Source of the DNA: Streptomyces fumigatiscleroticus
Lineage (GTDB): Bacteria > Actinomycetota > Actinomycetes > Streptomycetales > Streptomycetaceae
NCBI RefSeq assembly: GCF_014647975.1
Contig: NZ_BMQF01000022.1
Span: forward strand, 1 to 64,000
Length of the DNA: 64,000 nt
Direction of reading: 5' to 3'
Part shown: piece by piece, positions 17,611 through 26,545 of the stretch
How positions within the stretch are numbered: the first letter of the stretch is position 1
Layout: the number at the start of each line of letters is the position of its first letter
Program-made: the position numbers and the translations under genes
The notes under the pieces: generated by a model
Told to the model about the DNA's origin: nothing
The model's input: only the letters and a program-made list of their open reading frames with translations
Databases searched by the model: none

Positions 17611-18104
17611 GTCCCCCTCTGGTCCCTGTTCCCTTGTCTTCTCCGAACCGCCCGCACCCGATTCCGCGGGCGGGACTGCTCATCGTGTGGCCTGGCTGGT
17701 TCCCGACGGGACGGCCTCGGTACGTTCTTGTTCCGGACCTGGAGGTGCGTTCGGGGAATCGTTCCTGTGCGGTGAAGAAAAGTTAGCATATTTCCTTGGA
17801 GACAGTATGACTTCAGCCATGATCGTGAAGGCTGGGGCGGCCGTCTCGGCGGCATGCTGACCATGACGGGGCTCCCACCTTCCGTCGCGCCCGCCAGCAC
17901 GCCGCCGGAGCGATGAGGCGCTCGAAAACCAGTGGACCAGCGCCGCTGTGCGCCATTACCGTGCTGCCGAACCGAGTCGTCTAGTCAAGGACGTGCCGTT
18001 GTACACCCTGTGAGACCTCCCAAGCGCTGAATCGTCGCGCGTCGCGCATGTGCGCCGCGCTGCTCTTTCTGCTGCGGACTTCTCACTGAAACCGGTGTAC
18101 ATCT
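17611..18104. other. Divergent intergenic region with a possible 17-codon leader ORF
   Basis: No standard gene is visible between the LAL regulator and the DUF1062 gene. The stretch 17770-17810 is A+T-rich and may hold the LAL promoter. GGAG followed by an ATG at 17807 opens a 17-codon frame that ends in cysteine at 17860. It could be a leader peptide but has no support beyond the ribosome site. Confidence 0.35.
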
Positions 18105-18653
18105 GTGCTCAAAAACTGGGTGGTCGTGCCCACCTGCCTGCCGCTCGTTCTTCGCCGTTGCCACGCGTGCGCGTCCGAGCGCTTCCGGACCAACGGCAAA
18201 TTCCGCGTCAACGCGAACCACAAGCTCATCGACGCCTGGCTCCTCGCGCTCTGTACCGCTTGCGGGGAAACCGCGAAGCTCACGGTCCTGGAGCGGAAGA
18301 ACGTGCGCTCCATACGACCTGAGCTGCTGGACCGGCTGCATGACAACGACCTTGGCCTGACAGCCGAGCTGCTCCAGGATCCTGTCGTGCGGCGCCGCAA
18401 TCGCATCGCCCTCGACTGGGACAACGCCTGGCGCCTCGACACCGGCGGACCGGAACACCTGGACCGCGAGGTGATCGACGTCTCGGTCCGCTTCGCGGCG
18501 CGGATCCCTGTCCGGCCGGTGCGACTGATCGCTGAAGGCTGCGGTCTTTCGCGGGCCGAGGCGGAGAGACTGATCAAGGAGGGGAAACTTGTCTCGGCGG
18601 TCCGGCTGAGCGGCAAGCTCTCCGACGACTTCACCTTCACGCTCAAGCGCTGA
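18105..18653 (+). CDS. DUF1062 family protein with a zinc-ribbon-like N-terminus
   Basis: A 182-residue protein starting with GTG. Two cysteine pairs (RRCHACAS near residue 18 and ALCTACGE near 49) suggest a structural zinc site. The C-terminal half (about 140-182: GCGLSRAEAERLIKEGKLVS) resembles an S4-like RNA-binding hairpin. It matches the uncharacterised DUF1062 family found in Firmicutes and actinobacteria. It is monocistronic and followed at once by a hairpin terminator. Confidence 0.78.
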   Translation: MLKNWVVVPTCLPLVLRRCHACASERFRTNGKFRVNANHKLIDAWLLALCTACGETAKLTVLERKNVRSIRPELLDRLHDNDLGLTAELLQDPVVRRRNRIALDWDNAWRLDTGGPEHLDREVIDVSVRFAARIPVRPVRLIAEGCGLSRAEAERLIKEGKLVSAVRLSGKLSDDFTFTLKR

Positions 18654-18670
18654 GCCCCCTCGGAACCAGT

Positions 18671-18702
18671 GGCCTGTCCGGCAGTAATTCGCCGGACAGG
18701 CC
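18671..18702 (+). terminator. Hairpin terminator after the DUF1062 gene
   Basis: A perfect 12-bp stem (GGCCTGTCCGGC and GCCGGACAGGCC) with an 8-base loop lies 17 bases after the stop codon. It could serve both this gene and the convergent LacI gene. Confidence 0.8.
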
Positions 18703-18857
18703 CACCGGGCCACGGCACCGACCGTATCGGCCTGAAGCCGGAGCGCGTCGCCCGCCTGCTTCCCGTCGGCATCTCATGGCCAGTCGGTACTTCATGGCTG
18801 GTCGGTATTTACGCTCGCAGCTCGATCAGCTCGATCAGCTCGATCTGCTCACTCCGT

Positions 18858-19877
18858 TCAATCAAGGGGCCGGTTCGGGGGTGCTGTGGACTCGCGCCAG
18901 ATGACCTGGGTGAGCAGATCCTGCTCCTCGGGTTCCGGCTCGCCGCTCAGTACGGCCAGCAACCGTCGGACGGCACGGCGGCCCAGTCGTTCGTGGTCGA
19001 CGGCGACGCTGGTGAGCGAGGGCATCATTTCCGCACCCAGCGGGTTGTCGTCCCACCCGGTGACGCTGAGATCGCGCGGTACCTGCCAGCCGCGCTCCAG
19101 CGCGCCCCTGAGGGCTCCCGTCGCCAGCAGATCGTTGGCGGCGATCACGGCGGTGACGCCGCTGTCCGCCGGGAGTTCGGTGATCGCCCGCCGTGCGCGC
19201 TCCGCCAGCCACTCGCAGTCCACAACGCCGTGGGATTCCAGGCCGAGACGCTGGACGGTCTCCAGATAGACCTGCTTCCTGGCGCGGGCCGACGTGTGCG
19301 CGTAGTCCCCTGCCAGGTGCAGGAATCGGCGGTGTCCCTGTTCTGCCAGACGCTCGATGATCTCGCCCACCGTGGTCGCGTCGGCGAGCTCCCCGATGCC
19401 GCGCATCTGGTCGTCGTAATCGGCGGAGACGACGATCGCGGTGCCGCCGGACGTCGCCCGGTGCGGGAGGCTGGGAAGCGGCGTCAGAGAGAGGATGCCC
19501 TCGAAGACGCCGTGGTCGGCCAGTTCCAGGACGCGCTGGGCGCGCGACTCCATGGGGTCGCCCAGGATGACGACCTCCACCGAGTATCCGGCCTCGCGGG
19601 CGGCGGCGGTGGCTCCCGCGAGCATCTCCAGCGAGCTGACCGCGGTTCCGGAAGGCATGAGGAGGGCCAGCCGGCCGGTCTTCCGGTTGCGCATGGCCCT
19701 GGCGGCCAGGTTCGGGCGGTAGTCGAGCTGCGCGATGGCCTGCCTGATGCTCTTCCGCATGGCGTCGTTGATGGAGGCGTCGGAGCGCAGATAGCGCGAG
19801 ACGGTCTGGTGGGACACCCCTGCGAGCCGGGCGACGTCCCTGATGGTCGGCCGCCGTGTCGGTGCCTCACTGTCCAC
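18858..19877 (-). CDS. LacI-family transcriptional regulator
   Basis: A 339-residue repressor. The LacI helix-turn-helix and hinge occupy about 10-65 (TIRDVARLAGVSHQTVSRYL, then LDYRPNLAARAM). A periplasmic-binding-protein-like sugar domain follows, with the effector motifs VTGWDDNPLGAEMMPSLT near 270. It is divergent from a Gfo/Idh/MocA gene. The 550-base gap between them carries four copies of a LacI-type palindrome, so it probably represses itself and the sugar genes until an unidentified sugar binds. Confidence 0.93.
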   Translation of the reverse strand: MDSEAPTRRPTIRDVARLAGVSHQTVSRYLRSDASINDAMRKSIRQAIAQLDYRPNLAARAMRNRKTGRLALLMPSGTAVSSLEMLAGATAAAREAGYSVEVVILGDPMESRAQRVLELADHGVFEGILSLTPLPSLPHRATSGGTAIVVSADYDDQMRGIGELADATTVGEIIERLAEQGHRRFLHLAGDYAHTSARARKQVYLETVQRLGLESHGVVDCEWLAERARRAITELPADSGVTAVIAANDLLATGALRGALERGWQVPRDLSVTGWDDNPLGAEMMPSLTSVAVDHERLGRRAVRRLLAVLSGEPEPEEQDLLTQVIWRESTAPPNRPLD

Positions 19878-19914
19878 CTGTGTCCCCCTCGTCCGGCCGC
19901 CGGGGCCCCGCTCG

Positions 19915-19926
19915 GTGACCGTTCAC
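19915..19926. promoter_or_regulatory. LacI-type operator 1
   Basis: GTGACCGTTCAC, flanked by G and C-T, lies 38 bases upstream of the LacI start codon. It matches the two perfect copies at 20128 and 20239 at all but one position. Confidence 0.7.
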
Positions 19927-20004
19927 CTGCGTGGTGGTCCTCGACTCCGCGGGAGCTGTGCGCGCCGAGGCTACCAAAAGGGAATCGCGACCCGCTACAG
20001 AGAG

Positions 20005-20016
20005 GTGATCGGTCAC
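20005..20016. promoter_or_regulatory. LacI-type operator 2
   Basis: GTGATCGGTCAC differs by one base from the operator consensus GTGATCGTTCAC. Confidence 0.65.
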
Positions 20017-20127
20017 TTGCCGCGTCGGGCGCCGCTGGGTGCCTCTCCACCGGGATCGCGGCGTCAGGACCAGGGCGAACGGGATCGTGCGCCGCTCTGC
20101 CGTGCCGCGGGACCGCGGCATCGACCA

Positions 20128-20139
20128 GTGATCGTTCAC
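20128..20139. promoter_or_regulatory. LacI-type operator 3
   Basis: GTGATCGTTCAC, with the flanking bases extending it to AGTGATCGTTCACT, is identical over 14 bases to the copy at 20238-20251. Confidence 0.75.
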
Positions 20140-20238
20140 TCACGGGTCGCGGAGGGTGGGGTCCTCGGGTGGGATCCGCCCCTGCGGGGAACATTGACGG
20201 GGGTCCCGGGTGAATCTAGGGTTGGCCGACACCTACGA

Positions 20239-20250
20239 GTGATCGTTCAC
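20239..20250. promoter_or_regulatory. LacI-type operator 4
   Basis: A second exact GTGATCGTTCAC with the same A and T flanks lies 178 bases before the start of the dehydrogenase gene. Spacings between successive sites are 90, 123 and 111 bases. Looping between sites is plausible. The rest of the 19878-20427 gap shows no gene. Confidence 0.75.
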
Positions 20251-20427
20251 TTTTGGGGTGGGGGAGGTGGTGGACCGTCCTGCGGAATCCGCGCTCGGCC
20301 ACTGAGCGCGGCGAAGGTCTCTCGTCGGCGATGTGAGCGCTCCTGCCCCGATCCGTCCCCGCATGCCCGGACACAGGAAGCCCGTGCGGGCTTCTCCACC
20401 GCACCCACCTTGGAGTCACGCACACCC

Positions 20428-21867
20428 ATGAGTTCCCTCCCGTCGGCATCGACCACCGGCCGTCACCCCACTGACCGGACGCTGCGCCGCTACGCCGTCC
20501 ACGGCACAGGTCACCGGGCCGCCATGTACATCAACGCGATGCTGCACGACTTCCCCGGCCTGGCCGAGCCCGTCGCATGGTGCGACCCCAACGAGACGCG
20601 GATGCACCATTACAGCGCCCTGGCCCGCGCGGCAGGCAGGACGCCCGCCCACTACCACCCGGACCAGCTGGAGGCGATGCTGCGCCGGGAACGAGTGGAC
20701 GTCCTGATCGTCTGCTCTCCGGACCACACGCACGCCGAAGCCGTCAGCACGGCCCTGCGGGCGGGCGTCGATGTCGTCTGTGAGAAGCCCCTGACCACGG
20801 ACGTGGCAGGACTGCGCCGCATCGACGAGGCGGCCGCCGCGTCCGGCGCCCGGCTCACCGTCACCTTCAACTACCGCTACTCACCGCGCAACACAGCTCT
20901 CAAGCAGGTCATCGCCGACGGCACCATCGGCACCGTCCTGTCCGTGCACTTCGAATGGCTCCTCGACACCGTGCACGGAGCCGACTACTTCCGTCGGTGG
21001 CACCGCCAGAAGGCCTCGTCCGGCGGACTCGCGGTGCACAAGGCCACCCACCACTTCGACCTCGTCAACTGGTGGCTGGACGAGGTGCCCGAGACCGTCC
21101 ACGCGCTGGGCGGCCTGCGGTTCTACGGCGACCACGGCGCCGGCCGCCCCGCAGGTCCCCGCCCGGTCCTGGGCCGCGACGCCACCCCGGACGACCCGTA
21201 CGGATTCGACATGTCCGGCGACGACCACCTGCGCGGACTGTACCTGGACGCGGAGGCCGAGGACGGATACCTGCGCGACCGGGACGTCTTCGACCAGGGC
21301 ATCGACATCGAGGACACGCTCAGCGTGCTCGTCGGTTACCGTGGCGGAGCCTCCATGACCTACGCCCTGACCGCGCACAGCCCCTGGGAGGGCTATCGCG
21401 TCAGCGTCAACGGCACCCGCGGCCGGGCCGAACTGGAGGTGGTGGAGCGGGCGCATGTCGCCTCCGGCGCGGCTTCGGACGTACTGGCCTGGCGTACCGA
21501 CGACGTGACCGACGACGTGACCGACGCGTCACGCGGTCGCTCGCCGCGCCCGGCTGTCGACCCGAGCGTGGCGCCCGGAACGGACGGCGCGGCGAGGGGC
21601 GCGCGTGTCAACGGAAGCCGCCTCATCGTGCAACAGCACTGGAACGTCGCCCAGGAGATCCCCGTCGCCGAGACCGACGGCGGCCATGGCGGGGGAGACG
21701 CACTCCTCCTCACCGACGTCTTCCGCGGCCCCGGCACGGATCCCCTCCACCGGCAGGCCGCCTACCGCGACGGGCTGCGCAGCGTCGCCGTCGGCATAGC
21801 CGTGAACCGGAGCCTGGTCACGGGGCAACCGGTGCGCATCTCCGACCTCGGGCTGAGCCGGGACTGA
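20428..21867 (+). CDS. Gfo/Idh/MocA-family sugar dehydrogenase
   Basis: A 479-residue NAD(P)-dependent oxidoreductase. The Rossmann domain begins at about residue 24 (VHGTGHRAAMYI) and carries the family EKP motif (CEKPLTTD). The catalytic His is in GGLAVHKATHHFDLVNWW. The chosen ATG gives the usual family length; the longer open frame runs into the operator region. It would oxidise or epimerise a sugar or sugar acid. It is controlled from the LacI operators and sits opposite the secreted glycosidase gene, consistent with use of a released sugar. Confidence 0.9.
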   Translation: MSSLPSASTTGRHPTDRTLRRYAVHGTGHRAAMYINAMLHDFPGLAEPVAWCDPNETRMHHYSALARAAGRTPAHYHPDQLEAMLRRERVDVLIVCSPDHTHAEAVSTALRAGVDVVCEKPLTTDVAGLRRIDEAAAASGARLTVTFNYRYSPRNTALKQVIADGTIGTVLSVHFEWLLDTVHGADYFRRWHRQKASSGGLAVHKATHHFDLVNWWLDEVPETVHALGGLRFYGDHGAGRPAGPRPVLGRDATPDDPYGFDMSGDDHLRGLYLDAEAEDGYLRDRDVFDQGIDIEDTLSVLVGYRGGASMTYALTAHSPWEGYRVSVNGTRGRAELEVVERAHVASGAASDVLAWRTDDVTDDVTDASRGRSPRPAVDPSVAPGTDGAARGARVNGSRLIVQQHWNVAQEIPVAETDGGHGGGDALLLTDVFRGPGTDPLHRQAAYRDGLRSVAVGIAVNRSLVTGQPVRISDLGLSRD

Positions 21868-21960
21868 CGACGGCACCAGCTGCCTGGTCCTGTGCGACGC
21901 GCGCGGTCGCCCGTACCCGGAGCTGCCGTCGGCACCACCGCACGGGCCGCGGGAGTGACC

Positions 21961-21990
21961 CGGGCTCCGGACCACGGGGGCCGGAGCCCG
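21961..21990. terminator. Bidirectional hairpin terminator
   Basis: A perfect 10-bp stem (CGGGCTCCGG and CCGGAGCCCG) with a 10-base loop lies between the convergent dehydrogenase and glycosidase genes, close to both stop codons. Confidence 0.75.
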
Positions 21991-22000
21991 AGCCGCACTC

Positions 22001-24559
22001 CTAGCCGACGATCCGGCCCAGTTCGATCCGGTCGATGTCCGGGGCCCAGGCGCTCGCGTTGCCGAAGGTCACGCTGTTGGCGCCCTTCCTCAGGTCGACG
22101 GGGACGCCCACGGTCCAGTAGTCGTCCGCGCTCCAGGTGTTCTTGAACGTGACCGTCCGGGGCCTGCCGTGTCCGACGGTGATGTCCGCGGTACGGGAGA
22201 TGATGTCCGTGTTGTAGGCGTGGCCGTTGTCCTTACGGTCGTTGTGGGCGTAGTGGACGACCAGCATGTAGCGGCCCGCCCTGGGCGCGTCGACGGTGAA
22301 GGTCGCCGTGCTGGTGGGGCTGTTGCCGAGCTTGCCGATGTAGGAGCCGGCAGAGGCGTGGGGGGAGCCGATCAGTTCGGCGCCGCCCGCGAGGGAGGCC
22401 GTGGCCCCCTCGTAGGAGAGGGCGCCGGCGGCCGAGCCGTCGCCGGAGACGTCGAGGGAGCGGAGCGCGGAGTGCCCGGCGGTCGCGGTGACGCGGTTGT
22501 TGCCCGCCACCAGGTACAGGCGCAGGGAGCGGCCCGGTGCCGCCGTCACGGTCTGCCCGTGCAGGGCCAGCCGCACCGGCGCGGAGGCGCGCGGCGTCAC
22601 CGTGCAGTAGCCGTCGCGCGGGGCGTAGACGTCGAAGACGGCCCGGTCACCGGTGCGCAGGACGAGGGCGCCGGTGCCGGTCCCGGCCGACGAGGAGTAG
22701 TCGTAGGACGGCTTGCCGGTGATGTCGGCCAGCGTCGCCTCGTAGGAGACGGAGGGTGCGCCGGTGCGGGCGGTCAGGTCGATCCGGTCGAGCGTGACCT
22801 CCTTCTCGCCCTTCGCCAGCGTCAGTGTGTGGGTGCCGGCGGAGAGGCGGACACCGAGGTCCCTCTTGGCCCGGTAGGTCCAGTTCTCCGTGGAGGGGTA
22901 GGTGACCGTGACCGGGTCACCGCCGTCGACCGACAGCAGCTGGGTCGCGGGTCCGCCGGACTGGTTGCCGTACAGGATGGCCAGGTCGTATGTCCCGTCC
23001 TTCGGTACCGTCACCGTGAAGTCGACCTTGCTCGTGGCCTGGTTGAGCGAGCCGACGTCCTTGGTCCCGGAGGCCGCGTAGCCGTTGGCGTTGCTCACCG
23101 TGCCCTGGGTGTAGACCTGGCCGGCGGTGATGGCGGCGTCCTCGGCCTCGTACGACGCGGTCCAGGGGACGGAGGCGGGAGCCGGGCTGCCGGCGCCGCC
23201 GGGGGTGAGGACGATCCGGTACGCGGACATCCTGTGCAGGCCGCGCAGCGGGACGGTCACCGTGCCGTCGTCCGCCACCTCGAGCTTCGTACGGGTGACG
23301 ACGCGGGGCGCCGCGTGCTGCCCCTCGTAACCGGACCAGGCGGCCTCGGCGACGGTCGCGGTGACCGTCCGGCCGAACACCGACCGGGACACATTGCGGA
23401 CGACGACGTCCGAGTCGTCGGCGGAGCCGCCGAGCAGGACCTGGGCCTGCCGGCGTGAGGTGTCCAGGGAGGCGAGGCCTTGCAGGGTGTCGACGGTGTT
23501 GGGCTGCGGCGGGGTCACCTTGACGGTGTCTCCGGTCAGTCCCGCGTACCAGCGGAAGAACCACCAGCCGCCGTTGGGGACGTTGGAACGGACGACGTTG
23601 CCGCTCAGGTTACCGGCGGCGTCCCAGTAGGCCTGGTTGGCGTACACCTTGTTCCGCTCGAACATCGACACCCACTGCACGAGCTGGCCGGGCACCGACA
23701 GGTCACGGCGGTTGGCGTACTCATCGATGTTGATCTTCAGGGGCGGGATGCCCAGCCGGCGCTCGATGGCGCGGTAGTCGTCGTAGTGGCCCTGGAAGTC
23801 CCGCAGTGAGCCGGAGCTCAGCTCGTGCCAGGTCATGATCTGGGGCAGGACGTTCTCCCGCTTGGCGAAGGCGAGGAAGTCCGTGAGCAGGCGGGTGTGG
23901 TAGCTCGCTTCGTTGGGCCCGGCGATGCGTGCGTCGGGGTCGATGGCGCGGATGCGCTGGTACACCGTCTTCCAGTCCTTGAAGAACCGGTCGCGGTTGG
24001 CCTCGTACTGGGCCTGGTCGGACACCGCGAGCTGGTACCAGATCTGGTCGGGTTCGTTGAAGGGGACGTAGACGAAGCGGTCGCTGTCCGGGTCGGCCGA
24101 CACCTGTTCCGCTATCTGGTCGACCTTGGGGAGGTAGTCGTCGATGCCGAGGTCCTCGTACGGCCACTTGGCGTAGATGTCCTGCATCATCACGTTGATC
24201 TCGCCGTCGCTGTTGCGGAACAGCGATGCGGAGACGGTGAGCGCGTCGCCGTTGGGATGCTGGGCTCCGCCCTCCGGCTTCTGCGAGACGCTGGTGATCT
24301 TGAGGGGCTCCAGTGCGGCGTCGCTGGGCACCCCGTCGTCACTGAGCCCGTAGAGCGCGCCGTTGGCGCCCCGCATGACCGGGCCCTCGGAGGCGGCCAG
24401 GTCGACGGTGAGGCGCTGGACGCCGGCCGCCGCCGCGGGAGTGGTGGCGGGAAGGGTGGCTGACATGGCGGCTGCTCCGAGTACGGCGGTGACCAGGGCG
24501 TTCCTGCTGCGGAACCAGATGCGGTGTCGGGTGCGGCGGGCGCGGTCGAGGGATCTCAC
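22001..24559 (-). CDS. Secreted glycoside hydrolase with CBM35-like modules
   Basis: An 852-residue exported enzyme. A signal peptide (core LVTAVLGAAAMSATLPA) precedes a clan-GH-A-like barrel (about 40-440). The acid/base Glu is in VPFNEPDQIWY and the likely nucleophile in INIDEYAN. A GH39-like fold is my best guess. Three beta-sandwich modules follow: one starting SYEAEDAAITAG, one SYEATLADITG and one LSYEGATASLAGG. They resemble CBM35 carbohydrate-binding domains. I start at the GTG at 24559, nine bases after GGAGG. The upstream ABC permease remnant ends 17 bases earlier, so the two were once co-transcribed. Confidence 0.85.
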   Translation of the reverse strand: MRSLDRARRTRHRIWFRSRNALVTAVLGAAAMSATLPATTPAAAAGVQRLTVDLAASEGPVMRGANGALYGLSDDGVPSDAALEPLKITSVSQKPEGGAQHPNGDALTVSASLFRNSDGEINVMMQDIYAKWPYEDLGIDDYLPKVDQIAEQVSADPDSDRFVYVPFNEPDQIWYQLAVSDQAQYEANRDRFFKDWKTVYQRIRAIDPDARIAGPNEASYHTRLLTDFLAFAKRENVLPQIMTWHELSSGSLRDFQGHYDDYRAIERRLGIPPLKINIDEYANRRDLSVPGQLVQWVSMFERNKVYANQAYWDAAGNLSGNVVRSNVPNGGWWFFRWYAGLTGDTVKVTPPQPNTVDTLQGLASLDTSRRQAQVLLGGSADDSDVVVRNVSRSVFGRTVTATVAEAAWSGYEGQHAAPRVVTRTKLEVADDGTVTVPLRGLHRMSAYRIVLTPGGAGSPAPASVPWTASYEAEDAAITAGQVYTQGTVSNANGYAASGTKDVGSLNQATSKVDFTVTVPKDGTYDLAILYGNQSGGPATQLLSVDGGDPVTVTYPSTENWTYRAKRDLGVRLSAGTHTLTLAKGEKEVTLDRIDLTARTGAPSVSYEATLADITGKPSYDYSSSAGTGTGALVLRTGDRAVFDVYAPRDGYCTVTPRASAPVRLALHGQTVTAAPGRSLRLYLVAGNNRVTATAGHSALRSLDVSGDGSAAGALSYEGATASLAGGAELIGSPHASAGSYIGKLGNSPTSTATFTVDAPRAGRYMLVVHYAHNDRKDNGHAYNTDIISRTADITVGHGRPRTVTFKNTWSADDYWTVGVPVDLRKGANSVTFGNASAWAPDIDRIELGRIVG

Positions 24560-24575
24560 TGTGCTGGGCCTCCAG

Positions 24576-24848
24576 TCACTTGACGGCTCCACTGGTGATT
24601 CCGGACACGATCTTTCGCTGGCCGACGAGGAACACGGCGACCATGGGCAGGCTCATCACCACGACGTAGGCGAAGACGAGGTGCCAGTTGTTGAGATAGA
24701 GCTGGGCGCTGGCGACCTGGTAGAGGTTCAGGGGCAGAGTCGCCCGCTCTCCGCCGCCGAGGACGAAGAACGCGTAGAAGACGTCACTCCACGCATAGAG
24801 CATCACCATGATCGTGGCGGTCGCGATCACCGGCCTGAGCACCAGCCT
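24576..24848 (-). pseudogene. Sugar ABC transporter permease (MalG type), C-terminal fragment
   Basis: About 90 codons encode the last two membrane segments of a MalG-type carbohydrate permease (LRPVIATATIMVMLYAWSD at the start, then QRKIVSGITSGAVK, a classic MalG ending). The N-terminal two thirds, including the EAA loop that contacts the ATPase, is missing, and no partner permease or binding protein follows. Its stop lies just before the glycosidase start. The left breakpoint is close to 24845. The transporter of this sugar locus has been deleted or displaced. Confidence 0.88.
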
Positions 24849-24941
24849 CCGACAACGTCATTCCGTTCGCTCGATCGACAACGTGGTAGGGCTGCTCTGG
24901 TCGGTAAGGCTCGCAGCGTGCCTGCACAGCATTGGCACTTC

Positions 24942-26477
24942 CTAGACGGTCGAGCAGTCCAGGAGCCGCCCGTCGATGGTGCCGATGAGCAGTCGGCCGG
25001 GTTCGGCAACGGTCAGTGCGGTCGCCACGACGGGTACTCCGGCAACAGCCAGGTGTCGACGCCAGAGGACGTTGCCGTCACGGAGATCGAGTCCGACGAT
25101 CTCGCCATCGTCGTACGTGACATAGACGGTCTCCGTGTCGTGGTCGAGGTCTGTGGCCTTCCGGTCTGTCCGAAAGACCCAAGTCGGCTGTTGCCTGGCC
25201 ACCGCGCGCCGTACGACGAACGAGCCGCCGGGCTGCAACCCGTGGCCGTGATAGACGGTGCCGGCATAAATCAGGTCACCGTCGGCGGTCTCCACGCCGG
25301 GGCCGGCGAAGTGTGTCTCACCTGGCTTCCAGGAGTAGGGAGACAACTGATTGACCTCCGCCCCCCTCGGCTCACGCGGGCGTTCGGCAACCGGTATGGC
25401 CCCCAGGTCCGCTGCCGCCAGCCAGGCTTCACCTGGCCCAGGCTGCTGTCCGGCCTTCGTGGAAACGGTTTCCAGAAAGTAGATCCGGCTGCCACGCCGG
25501 ATACGCAACCGGCTCCGCTCCCCGTTCCGCCCAGCGGGTGCGAGGGCGGGAAGGCCGTCGGCACATCGCACAACAGACACCGAGCTGGAGGGAGTGAGGT
25601 GGTCGAGCTGCGCCCCGTCCTGGAGCGCGAGCCGGACCACGGCCTGAGCACGCTCATCCCACGGAGGCCGCACCAGACCAACCCAGGCCGATCGCTCATC
25701 TGCGGCGATGACAATGTCACGACCGCCACCATCGTCGTCCCGGACAACCCACTGCCGTCGCCCCGAGGGCAGCCAGGACTCCAACTGGACCCCGTCGAGC
25801 GTCGCCACGATCCTTCCGTCCGACAGTTCCTCAACCGCGCGGACGTTGCGTCGTGGGTCCCAGGTCGTACTCAGACCGGAGACTGTCTGGCAGGCATCCT
25901 CTCGACGGTCCGTTCGCGGGGCCGCTACCCGTGGTCCAGCCAGGTCATATCCGGTGATCGACCGCGGCGGTACGGCCCTCCAGTTGGGCCGATGCACCAC
26001 CGCGACGTGCCCTTCTCTCCACGCGTCTTTGTCCTGCCAGTCGTCAGGCGGTGCCATCAGCACGCGTAGTTCCTGTTTGCTAAGCCATTCCAGGCCCAGG
26101 ACCTGCCGGCCGAGACCGTCTTCGATGAGCGACGTGGCGCTGCCCGTCTCCAGGTCCAGTAGGAGCAGTTCCCCTTCGAAGAAGTAGCCGCCGTCGTAGT
26201 CGCCCGTGCCGACTGCAAGAAGGGGGAGCCTGGGGTGGAAAGCCATCGCGTGCACGGGATAGCGCGCATGGAGAAGGGCTCGGCAGGCCAGATCAGCGGT
26301 GCCGTAGACACCAACAGGCGCAGTACTACCGAACTCGTGCACGCCCGCCACTGCCACGTGCGTGCCTGCTACTGCGAGTAGGCCGCGGCCCACGTCATCG
26401 ACGGCGAGGACGGGATCACCGACCTCGGCGAAGGGACGGTCACCGAGGATTCGGTCGATGCGGAACGAGATGGTCAT
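24942..26477 (-). CDS. Cytoplasmic beta-propeller (WD40/PQQ-like) protein of unknown function
   Basis: A 511-residue protein without signal peptide or membrane segments. It shows repeated strand patterns of a beta-propeller, such as HAMAFHPRLPLLAVGTGDYDG, WVVRDDDGGGRDIVIAADE, and near the end YVTYDDGEIVGLDLRDGN. I recognise no catalytic motif. Its codon use is slightly less GC-biased than its neighbours. It sits exactly where the sugar transporter is truncated, so it may have arrived with the rearrangement. A protein-interaction or sensor role is only a guess. Confidence 0.7.
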   Translation of the reverse strand: MTISFRIDRILGDRPFAEVGDPVLAVDDVGRGLLAVAGTHVAVAGVHEFGSTAPVGVYGTADLACRALLHARYPVHAMAFHPRLPLLAVGTGDYDGGYFFEGELLLLDLETGSATSLIEDGLGRQVLGLEWLSKQELRVLMAPPDDWQDKDAWREGHVAVVHRPNWRAVPPRSITGYDLAGPRVAAPRTDRREDACQTVSGLSTTWDPRRNVRAVEELSDGRIVATLDGVQLESWLPSGRRQWVVRDDDGGGRDIVIAADERSAWVGLVRPPWDERAQAVVRLALQDGAQLDHLTPSSSVSVVRCADGLPALAPAGRNGERSRLRIRRGSRIYFLETVSTKAGQQPGPGEAWLAAADLGAIPVAERPREPRGAEVNQLSPYSWKPGETHFAGPGVETADGDLIYAGTVYHGHGLQPGGSFVVRRAVARQQPTWVFRTDRKATDLDHDTETVYVTYDDGEIVGLDLRDGNVLWRRHLAVAGVPVVATALTVAEPGRLLIGTIDGRLLDCSTV

Positions 26478-26545
26478 GGTGGTGATCTTCTCAGCGGCCA
26501 GAAGCTGCGTGAAGCAACGGACTTGAAGAAGCCGAACAGAAGAAC

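Noticed and set aside
14899..17775. A 958-codon + strand open frame across the LAL regulator
   Set aside because: It is the antisense shadow of the LAL gene, caused by high GC content. It shows no domain, and the - strand carries full Walker and LuxR motifs.
24363..26069. A 568-codon + strand frame across the beta-propeller gene
   Set aside because: It is the complement of the 24942-26477 gene and shows no protein-like motif.
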